A stretch of 62,645 bases of DNA from Pseudomonas graminis (GTDB taxonomy: Bacteria; Pseudomonadota; Gammaproteobacteria; Pseudomonadales; Pseudomonadaceae), in NCBI RefSeq assembly GCF_900111735.1, contig NZ_FOHW01000033.1, positions 1 to 62,645 on the forward strand. Direction: 5' to 3'. Shown piece by piece: positions 23,013 through 31,600 of this stretch; the first letter of the stretch is position 1; each line of letters opens with the position of its first letter. Position numbers and translations under genes: made by a program. The notes beneath the pieces were generated by a model. That model saw only the letters and a list, made by a program, of their open reading frames with translations. It was not told the DNA's origin and did no database searches.

Positions 23013-24050
23013 ATGACCCACGCCGTCCAGTTCTCCCAGGTTTCGCGGCTGTTCGGCGAAGTGAAAGCCGTGGACCGGGTGTCCATCGACATCGAGGACG
23101 GCGAGTTCTTTTCCATGCTCGGCCCCTCGGGTTCCGGCAAGACCACCTGCCTGCGCCTGATCGCAGGCTTCGAGCAACCCAGCGCCGGCTCGATCCGCAT
23201 TCATGGTCAGGAAGCGGCCGGACTGCCGCCGTATCAGCGTGACGTCAATACGGTGTTCCAGGACTACGCGCTGTTCCCGCACATGAACGTGCAGGATAAC
23301 GTCGCCTACGGGCTGAAAGTCAAAGGCGTCGGCAAGGCCGAACGGATCAAGCGGGCCGACGAGGCCCTGAGCATGGTCGCCCTCGAGGGCTACGGCGCGC
23401 GCAAACCCGTGCAACTGTCCGGCGGCCAGCGCCAGCGTGTGGCCCTGGCGCGGGCACTGGTCAATCGCCCGCGCGTGCTGCTGCTCGACGAACCCCTCGG
23501 CGCCCTCGACCTGAAGCTGCGCGAGCAGATGCAGAGCGAACTTAAGAAACTGCAGCGCCAGTTGGGCATCACCTTCATCTTCGTCACCCACGACCAGACC
23601 GAAGCGCTGTCAATGTCGGACCGGGTGGCGGTGTTCAACAGGGGCCGCATTGAGCAGGTCGATACGCCACGCAATCTGTACATGAAACCGGCGACGACCT
23701 TTGTGGCCGAATTCGTGGGCACCTCCAACGTGGTGCGCGGCGAACTGGCGCACGCGTTGAGCGGCAACCCGGACGCTTTCTCGATTCGACCCGAGCACAT
23801 TCGTTTTGCCGAGGGCGTCGGGGCGAGCCACGAAGTTCAGGTCAGCGGCGTGCTGCACGACATTCAATACCAGGGCAGCGCCACCCGCTACGAGGTCAAA
23901 CTGGACAACGGTCAGACGCTCACGGTCAGCCAGGCCAACGATCAGTGGCTGGACACCGGCGCGCGCTATCAACCGGGGCAACGCCTGACGGCATGCTGGG
24001 CGCGGGAAGCGATGATTGTGTTGCGGGACGCGCCGGCTGAGGCGCATTGA
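23013..24050 (+). CDS. Polyamine-type ABC transporter ATPase
   Basis: 345 residues. Walker A GPSGSGKTTCLRLIAG, Q-loop in NTVFQDYALFPHM, signature LSGGQRQRVALARAL, Walker B LLLDEPLGALD and H-loop FVTHDQTEA are all present, followed by a C-terminal TOBE regulatory domain (FSIRPEHIRFAEG). PotA/YdcT type. It powers uptake through the two permeases encoded next; the stop is 1 bp before the permease ATG. Confidence 0.95.
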   Translation: MTHAVQFSQVSRLFGEVKAVDRVSIDIEDGEFFSMLGPSGSGKTTCLRLIAGFEQPSAGSIRIHGQEAAGLPPYQRDVNTVFQDYALFPHMNVQDNVAYGLKVKGVGKAERIKRADEALSMVALEGYGARKPVQLSGGQRQRVALARALVNRPRVLLLDEPLGALDLKLREQMQSELKKLQRQLGITFIFVTHDQTEALSMSDRVAVFNRGRIEQVDTPRNLYMKPATTFVAEFVGTSNVVRGELAHALSGNPDAFSIRPEHIRFAEGVGASHEVQVSGVLHDIQYQGSATRYEVKLDNGQTLTVSQANDQWLDTGARYQPGQRLTACWAREAMIVLRDAPAEAH

Positions 24051-24051
24051 G

Positions 24052-25002
24052 ATGGGTCAGACGTTCAATGCCTCGGCGCCGACGCAACGGCAATCGCCAC
24101 GTCGACGCTTTTCCAACCTGCTGTATCGCCGCCCGAATCTGTACGTGTCGCTGCTGCTGATCCCGCCGCTGCTGTGGTTCGGCGCGATTTACCTCGGCTC
24201 GCTGCTGGGCCTGTTGTGGCAGGGTTTCTATACCTTCGACGACTTCAGCATGACCGTGACGCCGGACCTGACCCTGGCGAACTTCGGCGCGCTGTTCAAC
24301 CCGGCAAACTTCGACGTCATCCGCCGCACCCTGACCATGGCGCTCGCGGTGTCCATCGCCAGCGCCATCGTCGCCTTTCCCATCGCGTATTACATGGCGC
24401 GCTACACCACCGGCAAAACCAAGGCGTTCTTCTACATCGCAGTGATGATGCCAATGTGGGCCAGCTACATCGTCAAGGCCTACGCATGGACGCTGCTGCT
24501 GGCCAAGGGCGGCGTCGCGCAATGGTTCGTTCAGCATCTGGGATGGGGGCCGATGTTGCAGTGGCTGTTGAGCGTGCCCGGCATTGGCGGCAGCACGTTG
24601 TCGACCTCGCATCTTGGGCGTTTCATGGTGTTCGTCTACATCTGGCTGCCGTTCATGATCCTGCCGATTCAGGCCTCCCTCGAGCGCTTGCCGCCCTCTT
24701 TGCTGCACGCCTCCGCCGACCTCGGCGCCACGCCCCGGCAGACGTTCATGCAAGTGATTCTGCCGCTGTCGGTGCCGGGCATTGCGGCGGGCTCGATCTT
24801 CACGTTTTCGCTGACGCTGGGGGATTTCATCGTGCCGCAACTGATCGGCCCGCCGGGCTACTTCATCGGCAGCATGGTGTACGCCCAGCAAGGCGCCATC
24901 GGCAACATGCCCATGGCGGCGGCATTCACGCTGGTGCCGATCGTGCTGATCGCGGTCTATCTGGCTATCGTCAAGCGTCTGGGGGCTTTCGATGCACTCT
25001 GA
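24052..25002 (+). CDS. ABC transporter permease 1 (PotB/YdcU type)
   Basis: 316 residues from MGQTFNASAPT, 1 bp after the ATPase stop; a longer reading from 24016 would overlap the ATPase and is not favoured. About six membrane helices and the EAA-type ATPase-contact loop (LHASADLGATPRQTFMQVIL). A first helix LYVSLLLIPPLLWFGAIYLG follows a basic N-terminus. It overlaps the next gene by 11 bp. Confidence 0.93.
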   Translation: MGQTFNASAPTQRQSPRRRFSNLLYRRPNLYVSLLLIPPLLWFGAIYLGSLLGLLWQGFYTFDDFSMTVTPDLTLANFGALFNPANFDVIRRTLTMALAVSIASAIVAFPIAYYMARYTTGKTKAFFYIAVMMPMWASYIVKAYAWTLLLAKGGVAQWFVQHLGWGPMLQWLLSVPGIGGSTLSTSHLGRFMVFVYIWLPFMILPIQASLERLPPSLLHASADLGATPRQTFMQVILPLSVPGIAAGSIFTFSLTLGDFIVPQLIGPPGYFIGSMVYAQQGAIGNMPMAAAFTLVPIVLIAVYLAIVKRLGAFDAL

Positions 25003-25801
25003 AAAAGCGTCGTGGGGCCTGAAGATCGCCGCCTGGGGCGGGCTGGTGTTTCTGCACTTTCCGATCCTGATCATCTTCGTCTACGCCTTCAACACCGAAG
25101 ACGCCGCTTTCAGCTTCCCGCCGAAAGGCTTCACCTTGAAGTGGATCAGCGTGGCATTTGCGCGGCCTGACGTGCTGGAGTCGATCAAGCTGTCGCTGCA
25201 AATCGCCTGCGTTGCCACGCTGATTGCACTGGTGCTCGGCACGCTGGCCTCGGCGGCGCTGTACCGGCGAGACTTCTTCGGCAAGGACGGCATTTCGCTG
25301 ATGCTGATTCTGCCCATCGCCCTGCCCGGCATCATCACCGGACTGGCCTTGTTGTCGGCGTTCAAGACCTTGGGGATCGAGCCGGGGATGTTCACCATCA
25401 TCGTCGGCCACGCGACCTTTTGCGTGGTGATCGTCTACAACAACGTCATCGCCCGCCTGCGCCGCACCTCCCACAGTCTGATCGAAGCGTCGATGGACCT
25501 TGGCGCCGACGGCTGGCAGACCTTTCGCTACATCATCATGCCTAATCTGGGCTCGGCGTTGCTGGCCGGCGGCATGCTGGCGTTTGCCCTGTCGTTCGAC
25601 GAAATCATCGTCACCACCTTCACCGCCGGGCACGAACGCACCCTGCCCATCTGGCTGCTCAACCAACTGAGCCGCCCACGGGACGTGCCGGTGACCAATG
25701 TCGTCGCGATGCTCGTGATGATGGTGACCCTGCTGCCGATACTCGGCGCGTACTACCTGACTCGGGGTGGGGAAAGCGTGGCGGGGAGTGGGGGGAAGTG
25801 A
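24992..25801 (+). CDS. ABC transporter permease 2 (PotC/YdcV type)
   Basis: 269 residues with about six membrane helices and the EAA loop (IEASMDLGADGWQTFRYIIM). The start ATG lies inside the end of permease 1 (11-bp overlap), showing coupled translation. Pairs with permease 1 to form the membrane channel. Last gene of the four-gene importer operon; a REP pair follows. Confidence 0.93.
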   Translation: MHSEKASWGLKIAAWGGLVFLHFPILIIFVYAFNTEDAAFSFPPKGFTLKWISVAFARPDVLESIKLSLQIACVATLIALVLGTLASAALYRRDFFGKDGISLMLILPIALPGIITGLALLSAFKTLGIEPGMFTIIVGHATFCVVIVYNNVIARLRRTSHSLIEASMDLGADGWQTFRYIIMPNLGSALLAGGMLAFALSFDEIIVTTFTAGHERTLPIWLLNQLSRPRDVPVTNVVAMLVMMVTLLPILGAYYLTRGGESVAGSGGK

Positions 25802-25838
25802 GCGGCTATCTTCATTCCGGAGGCCGACGCAGGACAAG

Positions 25839-25930
25839 TGTGGGAGCGAGCTTGCTCGCGAAGGGGTCGGTACATCCGCCAAATTTTCAGCGGCTGGAAT
25901 ACCGTCTTCGCGAGCAAGCTCACTCCCACA
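25839..25930. repeat. REP inverted pair after the ABC operon
   Basis: Arms 25839-25863 and 25906-25930 are complementary with one mismatch (GTGGGAGCGAGCTTGCTCGC type). It separates convergent genes: the importer operon and the Old Yellow Enzyme gene. Confidence 0.85.
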
Positions 25931-26007
25931 TGGATCTTCTCCAGTAGAGCCAGCATCACAGAGCAAAAGACGCTGGAGCAGTGCAGATCAGCCATTCAGC
26001 GGTGTGA

Positions 26008-27114
26008 TCAATCGCGCAGATCCGACTCATGAATCGGCTGGTCGCGGTGCGTGGCACGCTGGTACTGCGCGGGCCATGTGGCCTGACGTCCACCGAGGGT
26101 CTCGTCCGCTTGCAGCGGCCAGTACGGATCGCGCAGCAGTTCACGGGCGAGGAAGATCAGGTCCGCTTGGCCAGTACGCAGGATGGTGTCGGCCTGGGTG
26201 GGCTCGGTGATCATGCCTACGGTGCCGGCGGCGATGCCGGACTCGTTGCGCACGCGAGCGGCAAACTCGGTTTGATAACCCGGGCCCACCGGGATCTCGG
26301 CTTTCGCCGCAGTGCCGCCGGAAGACACGTCAACAAGGTCGACGTCCAGCTCTTTCAAGCGCTTGGCCAGTTCAACGGTTTCATCCGCGTTCCAGCCACC
26401 TTCCACCCAGTCGGTGGCAGAGACGCGCACGAACAACGGCAAGTCTGCGGGCCAGACTTCGCGCACGGCTTTAGTGATTTCGAGGGTCAGGCGGATGCGG
26501 TTGTCGAACGAGCCACCATACTGATCCTGACGCTGGTTGCTCAGCGGCGACAGGAATTGATGCAGCAGGTAACCGTGGGCGGCGTGGATTTCGACCACTT
26601 TGAAACCGGCGGTCAAGGCACGTTTGGCGGCATCGACGAACGCCTTGATGATGTCCTGAATCTGGGCTTCGTCCAGCGCCGTAGGCACGGTGTAGGTCGG
26701 GTCGAAAGCGATCTTCGAGGGGCCCCAGGTGGCCCAGCCGCCCTGGTCGGCAGGGATGGCGCCGCTCTGGCTCACCCACGGACGCCATGTGCTGGCCTTG
26801 CGTCCAGCGTGGGACAGCTGAATGCCGGCGACCGCGCCTTGGGCGTTGATGAATCGAGTGATGCGTTGCAGCGGCTCGATTTGCTCGTCGTTCCAGAGGC
26901 CGAGGTCTTCCGGGGTGATACGCCCGTCCTGGGTAACTGCCGCCGCTTCGGTGAAAATCAGCCCGGCACCGCCGACCGCGCGACTGCCCAGGTGGACCAG
27001 ATGCCAGTCATTGGCCAGGCCGTCGACACAGGAGTACTGACACATCGGTGAAACCACAATGCGGTTGCGCAGGGTCAGTTGGCTAAGGGTAAAGGGTTCA
27101 AGCAGCAGGCTCAT
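26008..27114 (-). CDS. NADH:flavin oxidoreductase, Old Yellow Enzyme family (YqjM/XenA-like)
   Basis: 368 residues from MSLLLEPFTLSQLTLRNRIV with a GAGAGG ribosome site; an upstream in-frame reading adds 53 residues of non-protein-like sequence and is rejected. FMN TIM-barrel with the YqjM-class Cys in SPMCQYS, the substrate His pair in QLSHAGRK, HAAHGYLLHQFLSPLSNQRQ and a C-terminal FMN-phosphate loop (GMITEPTQAD ... DLIFLARELLRDP). It reduces activated C=C bonds or nitro compounds with NAD(P)H; the natural substrate is unknown. Confidence 0.93.
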   Translation of the reverse strand: MSLLLEPFTLSQLTLRNRIVVSPMCQYSCVDGLANDWHLVHLGSRAVGGAGLIFTEAAAVTQDGRITPEDLGLWNDEQIEPLQRITRFINAQGAVAGIQLSHAGRKASTWRPWVSQSGAIPADQGGWATWGPSKIAFDPTYTVPTALDEAQIQDIIKAFVDAAKRALTAGFKVVEIHAAHGYLLHQFLSPLSNQRQDQYGGSFDNRIRLTLEITKAVREVWPADLPLFVRVSATDWVEGGWNADETVELAKRLKELDVDLVDVSSGGTAAKAEIPVGPGYQTEFAARVRNESGIAAGTVGMITEPTQADTILRTGQADLIFLARELLRDPYWPLQADETLGGRQATWPAQYQRATHRDQPIHESDLRD

Positions 27115-27260
27115 GGGGGACCTCTCAGATCGTGTGGCAGGTTCCTTACGTGCGAACCTTGAGCCTAGTCGACAACCCGAGCGAAGTGAGGGTTCAGTCA
27201 TTTCCCGGCTGAAGCCGGTCCAGCTGAAACACCGCATACACCTGTAGGACTCGCTTTGAA

Positions 27261-27370
27261 TGATCGTCCCCACGCTCCGCGTGGGGATGCCAGCCCTGGA
27301 CGCTCCGCGTCCATCGCTGCGACGCAGAGCGTCGTAGCATGCATTACCACGCGGAGCGTGGGAACGATCA
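27261..27370. repeat. Inverted repeat (CCCACGCTCCGCGTGGG family)
   Basis: Outer arms 27261-27290 and 27341-27370 (TGATCGT..CCACGCTCCGCGTGG) pair with three mismatches, and each arm is itself a small palindrome (CACGCTCCGCGTG). A further inner GACGCTCCGCGTC palindrome lies between. A widespread Pseudomonas intergenic repeat by my recollection. Confidence 0.85.
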
Positions 27371-27394
27371 GGTTGAGGGTGCCCACGCGGGCCT

Positions 27395-27461
27395 CTTCCC
27401 GGCTAAAGCCGGCCCCACTGAAAGAACGCGTCCCCCTGTGGGAGCGGCTTTAGCCGGGAAG
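27395..27461. repeat. REP inverted pair (CCCGGCTAAAGCCG family)
   Basis: Arms 27395-27418 and 27438-27461 pair with two mismatches (CTTCCCGGCTAAAGCCG...). A different family from the adjacent element. Confidence 0.85.
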
Positions 27462-27494
27462 GCGTCAGTAGGCACACCGCGAATTGATCGTGGC

Positions 27495-29204
27495 TCAACG
27501 CGCTGAAAGGTGAACCACCATCAGTTGCACGGTTTCGTTGCCGCGAAATTCGTTCAGGTCCAGCTTGTACGCCAGCTCGACCCAGCGCACGGTCGGGTTG
27601 GGCCACACATCGCGGTCGACGCTGAAGGCGATGCCTTCAAGCCTGACGCTGCCGCATTCAGTCTTGAGTACCATCTTCAGATGGCGCTCGCCGACCACTC
27701 GCTGTTCAACCAGCTGGAACACGCCATGGAACAACGGCTCGGGAAAGTGTTGTCCCCACGGGCCGGCGTTGCGCAACGCACGGGCCAGCTCCAGGTGAAA
27801 CTCTTCTACCGCCAGGGTGCCGTCGGAAAGCAACCGGCCGGTCAGGTCCTCTTCCTTGAGCTGACGGCGGACCTCGGCGTCGAAGGCCTCGGCGAATGCC
27901 GGGAAATTACCTTCAGGCAGCGACAGCCCGGCCGCCATCGCGTGACCGCCGAACTTGCTGATCAGCTCGGGATGTTTCGCCGCCACGGCATCGAGTGCGT
28001 CGCGGATGTGAAAGCCCGGTACCGAACGCGCTGAGCCCTTCAACACGCCTTCACCTGCACTGGCGAACGCAATGGTCGGACGGTGATAACGCTCTTTCAG
28101 ACGCGAGGCCAGAATGCCGATCACGCCCTGGTGCCATTCAGGTTCGAACAGGCACAGACCGAACGGCATCGACTCCAGCGGCAGGTCCTTGAGCTGAGCG
28201 AGCGCCTCGCGCTGCATGCCCTGCTCGATGGATTTGCGGTCCTGATTGAGTTCGTCCAGACGCACGGCCATTTCCCGCGCCTCGGTCTCGTCATCGCACA
28301 GCAGGCATTCGATACCCAGGCTCATGTCATCCAGACGCCCGGCCGCATTCAGACGCGGGCCGATGATGAACCCCAGATCGGTGGAGGTGATACGCGACGC
28401 CTCGCGCCGGGCGACCTCAAGAATGGCACGCAACCCTGGACGTGCACGTCCGGCGCGGATGCGCATCAGCCCCTGGTGCACCAGAATCCGGTTGTTGGCA
28501 TCGAGCGGCACCACGTCGGCGACGCTGCCCAAGGCCACCAGATCCAGCAATTCGCCCAGGTTGGGTTGAGCGCGGCCCTCGAACCAGCCGATGTCCCGCA
28601 GTCGCGCGCGCAAAGCCATCAGCACATAAAAGATCACGCCGACACCGGCCAGCGACTTGCTCGGGAAGGTGCAGCCCGGCTGGTTCGGATTGACGATGGC
28701 ATCAGCCGCCGGCAATTCGTGCCCGGGCAAGTGGTGATCGGTGACCAACACCTGCAAGCCTGCCGCCTTCGCCGCCGCAACGCCCTCGACGCTGGAAATG
28801 CCGTTGTCCACGGTCATGAGCAAATCAGGCTGGCGCTCAAGGGCGACCTGGACGATTTCCGGCGTCAGGCCGTAGCCGAATTCAAAACGGTTCGGCACCA
28901 GATAGTCCACATGCGCCGCACCGAGCAAGCGCAGGCCCATCACGCCAACCGTACTGGCCGTCGCACCATCGGCATCGAAGTCTCCGACGATGAGGATGCG
29001 CTGGCGCTGCTGCAACGCCGTCACCAGCAAATCGACGGCGGCGTCGATGCCCTTGAGCTGTTGATACGGAATCAACCGGGCGAGGCCCTTGTCGAGTTCC
29101 GCCTCCGACGCGACGCCGCGGGCCGCGTACAGCCGGGTGAGCAAGGGAGGCAGATCGCCAAGAAATGGCAGGGTGTCAGGTAACTCGCGTGGTTCGATGC
29201 GCAT
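27495..29204 (-). CDS. recJ: Single-stranded-DNA-specific 5'-3' exonuclease RecJ
   Basis: 569 residues, normal length. DHH-superfamily motifs: VGDFDADGATA (motif I), LMTVDNGISSVEG, LVTDHHLPGHELP (DHH), and the DHHA1-type GGHAMAAGLSLPEG near 400. It trims 5' overhangs in RecF-pathway recombination and mismatch repair, using Mn/Mg. It starts at MRIEPRELPDTLPFLG. The gene lies 111 bp downstream of yaeQ on the same strand. Confidence 0.98.
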   Translation of the reverse strand: MRIEPRELPDTLPFLGDLPPLLTRLYAARGVASEAELDKGLARLIPYQQLKGIDAAVDLLVTALQQRQRILIVGDFDADGATASTVGVMGLRLLGAAHVDYLVPNRFEFGYGLTPEIVQVALERQPDLLMTVDNGISSVEGVAAAKAAGLQVLVTDHHLPGHELPAADAIVNPNQPGCTFPSKSLAGVGVIFYVLMALRARLRDIGWFEGRAQPNLGELLDLVALGSVADVVPLDANNRILVHQGLMRIRAGRARPGLRAILEVARREASRITSTDLGFIIGPRLNAAGRLDDMSLGIECLLCDDETEAREMAVRLDELNQDRKSIEQGMQREALAQLKDLPLESMPFGLCLFEPEWHQGVIGILASRLKERYHRPTIAFASAGEGVLKGSARSVPGFHIRDALDAVAAKHPELISKFGGHAMAAGLSLPEGNFPAFAEAFDAEVRRQLKEEDLTGRLLSDGTLAVEEFHLELARALRNAGPWGQHFPEPLFHGVFQLVEQRVVGERHLKMVLKTECGSVRLEGIAFSVDRDVWPNPTVRWVELAYKLDLNEFRGNETVQLMVVHLSAR

Positions 29205-29315
29205 TCAGGTTCCGCTGGTGTTCTCGTTGGGACTGGCGGGAAGTGGCGCTGCCGTCGCGATGCCACACCAGTAATGTTCCAGTAGCGTCGCGCGACAGTC
29301 GTGGTGCGGACCGAA

Positions 29316-29858
29316 TCAGCCCCGCTCGCCCGCCAGCCACTGCAGTTGCACTTCGTGCTGGCCGCGATCATCTGTGACGAAGATCGTGCCTTCGCTGATC
29401 ATCACGTCCCACTTGATCACCCGGGGCATGTCCTTGGCCAGGACTTCCAGCACTTCCTGGGGGACCGAAGCGATATTGACGTTCTTCAGTGTCTTGATCG
29501 CCGGTATGACCTTGCCTTCCCACACCCGCAGACTGCCGTAGGCCAGCAAGCTCGTGCGTTCGGTGCGGCGTGAGCACCAGGTCAGGCGATCGGCATCGGG
29601 CTGGCCCACTTCGATCCAGTGCAGAACGCGATCGTCCAGACTCTTTTCCCACAAAGCAGGTTCGTCGACGTCCGACAGACCCCGGCCAAACGACAGGTGC
29701 TCGTTGTACCAGAAGGCGTAGGCCAGCAGGCGCACGGTCATGCGCTCTTCGGTTTCCGAAGGATGACGGGCGATGGTCTGCTTGACGGTTTCATAGACCC
29801 CGCGATCAAGGTCGGTGAGATTGAGTTCGAACTTGTAGGTCGTGGACGGCTGGGCCAT
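29316..29858 (-). CDS. yaeQ: YaeQ-family protein
   Basis: 180 residues, full family length, beginning MAQPSTTYKFELNLTDLDRG. Conserved stretches include RHPSETEERMTVRLLAYAFW and LSDVDEPALWEKSLDDRVLH. The fold is a restriction-endonuclease-like (PD-(D/E)XK) barrel in known structures, but the cellular function is not settled. No signal peptide. Usually found next to recJ in Pseudomonas. Confidence 0.93.
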   Translation of the reverse strand: MAQPSTTYKFELNLTDLDRGVYETVKQTIARHPSETEERMTVRLLAYAFWYNEHLSFGRGLSDVDEPALWEKSLDDRVLHWIEVGQPDADRLTWCSRRTERTSLLAYGSLRVWEGKVIPAIKTLKNVNIASVPQEVLEVLAKDMPRVIKWDVMISEGTIFVTDDRGQHEVQLQWLAGERG

Positions 29859-30057
29859 GAACGGGCTTCTAGAGAGACGGGAAAGGCGACAAGTCTACCC
29901 GATGCAGCACCGTTGAACGACCGAACTCGATGAGCGATGCGGCTGGCCCCTCAAATGGGAGATGGGGCACAACGTTCGCGAGGCGTTACTCATGCCCCCA
30001 TGACATGTGTTAAATAAATGAAGCACATCACCGATTCCTTGCTGCGAGACGCTGTCG

Positions 30058-30954
30058 ATGAAGCTCAACGCTTCCATGCATGTCACCGGTTCCCGAATGC
30101 GCGCCTTGCTGATCGCAGGTGTGTTCGCCTGCCTGCCCGGTAAGGCGTCGGCACGTGAAACGCTGATCTGGCTGCTGCGCGACTTCCCGCCCCTGACCAT
30201 ATTTTCCGGACCGTTGGCGGGCCAGGGGGCCATCGACAAGCTGATGCCTGAGCTGACTGCCAGGATGCCGGAATACGATCACCAGATCATGCACGTCAAC
30301 CGCGCGCGCGGAACGCAGATGCTCAATGACCATGACGTGTTCGCCTGCGACCCGACCCTGCTGTGGACGCCCGAGCGCGACAAAACCATTCTGTTTTCCA
30401 TCCCTTCCTATGCGACCCCCAGTAACGGCGTAACGATCGAGAGCAGGCGACACGCACTGTTCGCGCCGTTCATCGATGCTGACGGTCGCCTCGACCTTGC
30501 CGCCTTGCTGGCCAGCGACAGTATCGATGTCGGCATCGTCGGCGAACGCAGCTACGGCCCGGTCATCGATAACGTGCTGCGCGAGACCCCTCACCCCGAA
30601 CGTCTGGTCCTGCACTACGGCAATTCAGCGGTGGGCAGCATGCTGGAGATGGAACGGCTGGATCGCTTTCAGGCGATCATCAGTTACTGGCCGGAAGCGC
30701 GCTTTCACGCGCAGCAACAGGGCATTCCTCTAACGGAGCTGGAGTTCCTGCCGGTCAAAGACGTGCCCAAATACCAGTTCGCTCACATTGCCTGTTCAAA
30801 GACCGATAAGGGCCGCGCGGCGATGGAGATCATCAACCGGGAAATGCGTGTGCTGCGAGTGACGCGGCTGGTGGGGTTTTACGCGGAGTGGATGGTCAAG
30901 AAGGAGGAATACCTGCGCGACGCCCAGACATTCTTCGATGAAGTGCCGAACTGA
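30058..30954 (+). CDS. Periplasmic solute-binding-like protein (TIGR02285 type)
   Basis: 298 residues. A signal peptide (about 1-33, GSRMRALLIAGVFACLPGKA, ending SARETL) precedes a type II solute-binding-like fold: LIWLLRDFPPLTIFSGPLAG, FACDPTLLWTPERDKTILFS and AFEA-less C-terminus. No transporter genes adjoin it, so it may be a stand-alone sensor or binding protein. The start at 30058 is preceded by a weak ribosome site; an ATG at 30076 is an alternative. Ligand unknown. Confidence 0.8.
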   Translation: MKLNASMHVTGSRMRALLIAGVFACLPGKASARETLIWLLRDFPPLTIFSGPLAGQGAIDKLMPELTARMPEYDHQIMHVNRARGTQMLNDHDVFACDPTLLWTPERDKTILFSIPSYATPSNGVTIESRRHALFAPFIDADGRLDLAALLASDSIDVGIVGERSYGPVIDNVLRETPHPERLVLHYGNSAVGSMLEMERLDRFQAIISYWPEARFHAQQQGIPLTELEFLPVKDVPKYQFAHIACSKTDKGRAAMEIINREMRVLRVTRLVGFYAEWMVKKEEYLRDAQTFFDEVPN

Positions 30955-31008
30955 CGCCGAGTCAAATCCAGGCCCGGCATTGAGGCGCTGAATTTCAGGC
31001 AAAAAGAA

Positions 31009-31038
31009 ACCCCGAGCAGCGGGGAGACTACTCGGGGT
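31009..31038 (-). terminator. Hairpin terminator between convergent genes
   Basis: Arms ACCCCGAG (31009-31016) and CTCGGGGT (31031-31038) with an internal GC-rich loop; an A run at 31001-31005 gives a T tract on the minus strand. It serves the DUF3509 gene and perhaps, less efficiently, the plus-strand gene. Confidence 0.7.
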
Positions 31039-31150
31039 CAACCGTGGCCCATCTTGGACCCGTACGGCAGGCAGCATGAACACCGGAGCACAATGCCTGC
31101 GCCTGCCGTAACTGATAGGAGCCTACTGAATCGAGAAGGTTCCCTGCGGC

Positions 31151-31447
31151 TCAGACGAAAGGTCGGGCGGCAGCGTAAGCAGCAGACTGAGAAACATTGC
31201 GCATGGCGGCGATCACACAAGGCTCGATGCGCCCTTCTGCCACCATCAAATCACGGTGAAGACCATCTACCACGTCAGTCAGCTGACGCTTGTCGCCCAA
31301 TTGCGATGCAGAAAAAACACGTTCAATCACAATCGCACCCACTGGGTTTTTCAGCGTCACCAGACGCTCACCCAGAATACCGGCAGGGCCAATGCTCACC
31401 TGATAAGGGGACAGCGCTTCGCTCAGTAGCAAGCTGATATTTTCCAT
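31151..31447 (-). CDS. Small DUF3509-like protein
   Basis: 98 residues from ATG 31447 (MENISLLLSEALSPYQVSIG); a GTG four codons upstream is possible. The pattern ...VTLKNPVGAIVIERVFSASQ... is like the short DUF3509 proteins that occur in many copies in pseudomonads. No signal or membrane segment. Function unknown. It lies just downstream of the truncated sensor gene but with a 153-bp gap. Confidence 0.7.
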   Translation of the reverse strand: MENISLLLSEALSPYQVSIGPAGILGERLVTLKNPVGAIVIERVFSASQLGDKRQLTDVVDGLHRDLMVAEGRIEPCVIAAMRNVSQSAAYAAARPFV

Positions 31448-31600
31448 CCGGATCACCACTCAACAGTTTGAATGCAAAGGTGCTAACCAATGACCATTGG
31501 CAGCAGTGGAAAGTTCTGAGCACTGTGGCGCTTTGACACATGCGCACTGACTGCAACAGCTTGACTCCGGAGCATGCCTGCCGAATGTGACAGGCAAAAT

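Larger units (their letters stand above)
27115..27494. other. Repeat-filled intergenic region
   Basis: 380 bp between recJ and the Old Yellow Enzyme gene. It holds a single REP-like arm TTTCCCGGCTGAAGCCGGTC (27201-27220) and the two inverted-repeat elements listed separately, with little DNA left over. An open frame at 27256-27453 is an artefact of the repeats. Confidence 0.6.

Noticed and set aside
27115..27273. A 53-residue N-terminal extension of the Old Yellow Enzyme
   Set aside because: The internal ATG at 27114 has a ribosome site and matches the family start; the extension is Arg/Ser-rich and reads through repeat DNA.
27256..27453. A 65-codon frame in the recJ-oxidoreductase gap
   Set aside because: It consists of the intergenic inverted repeats.
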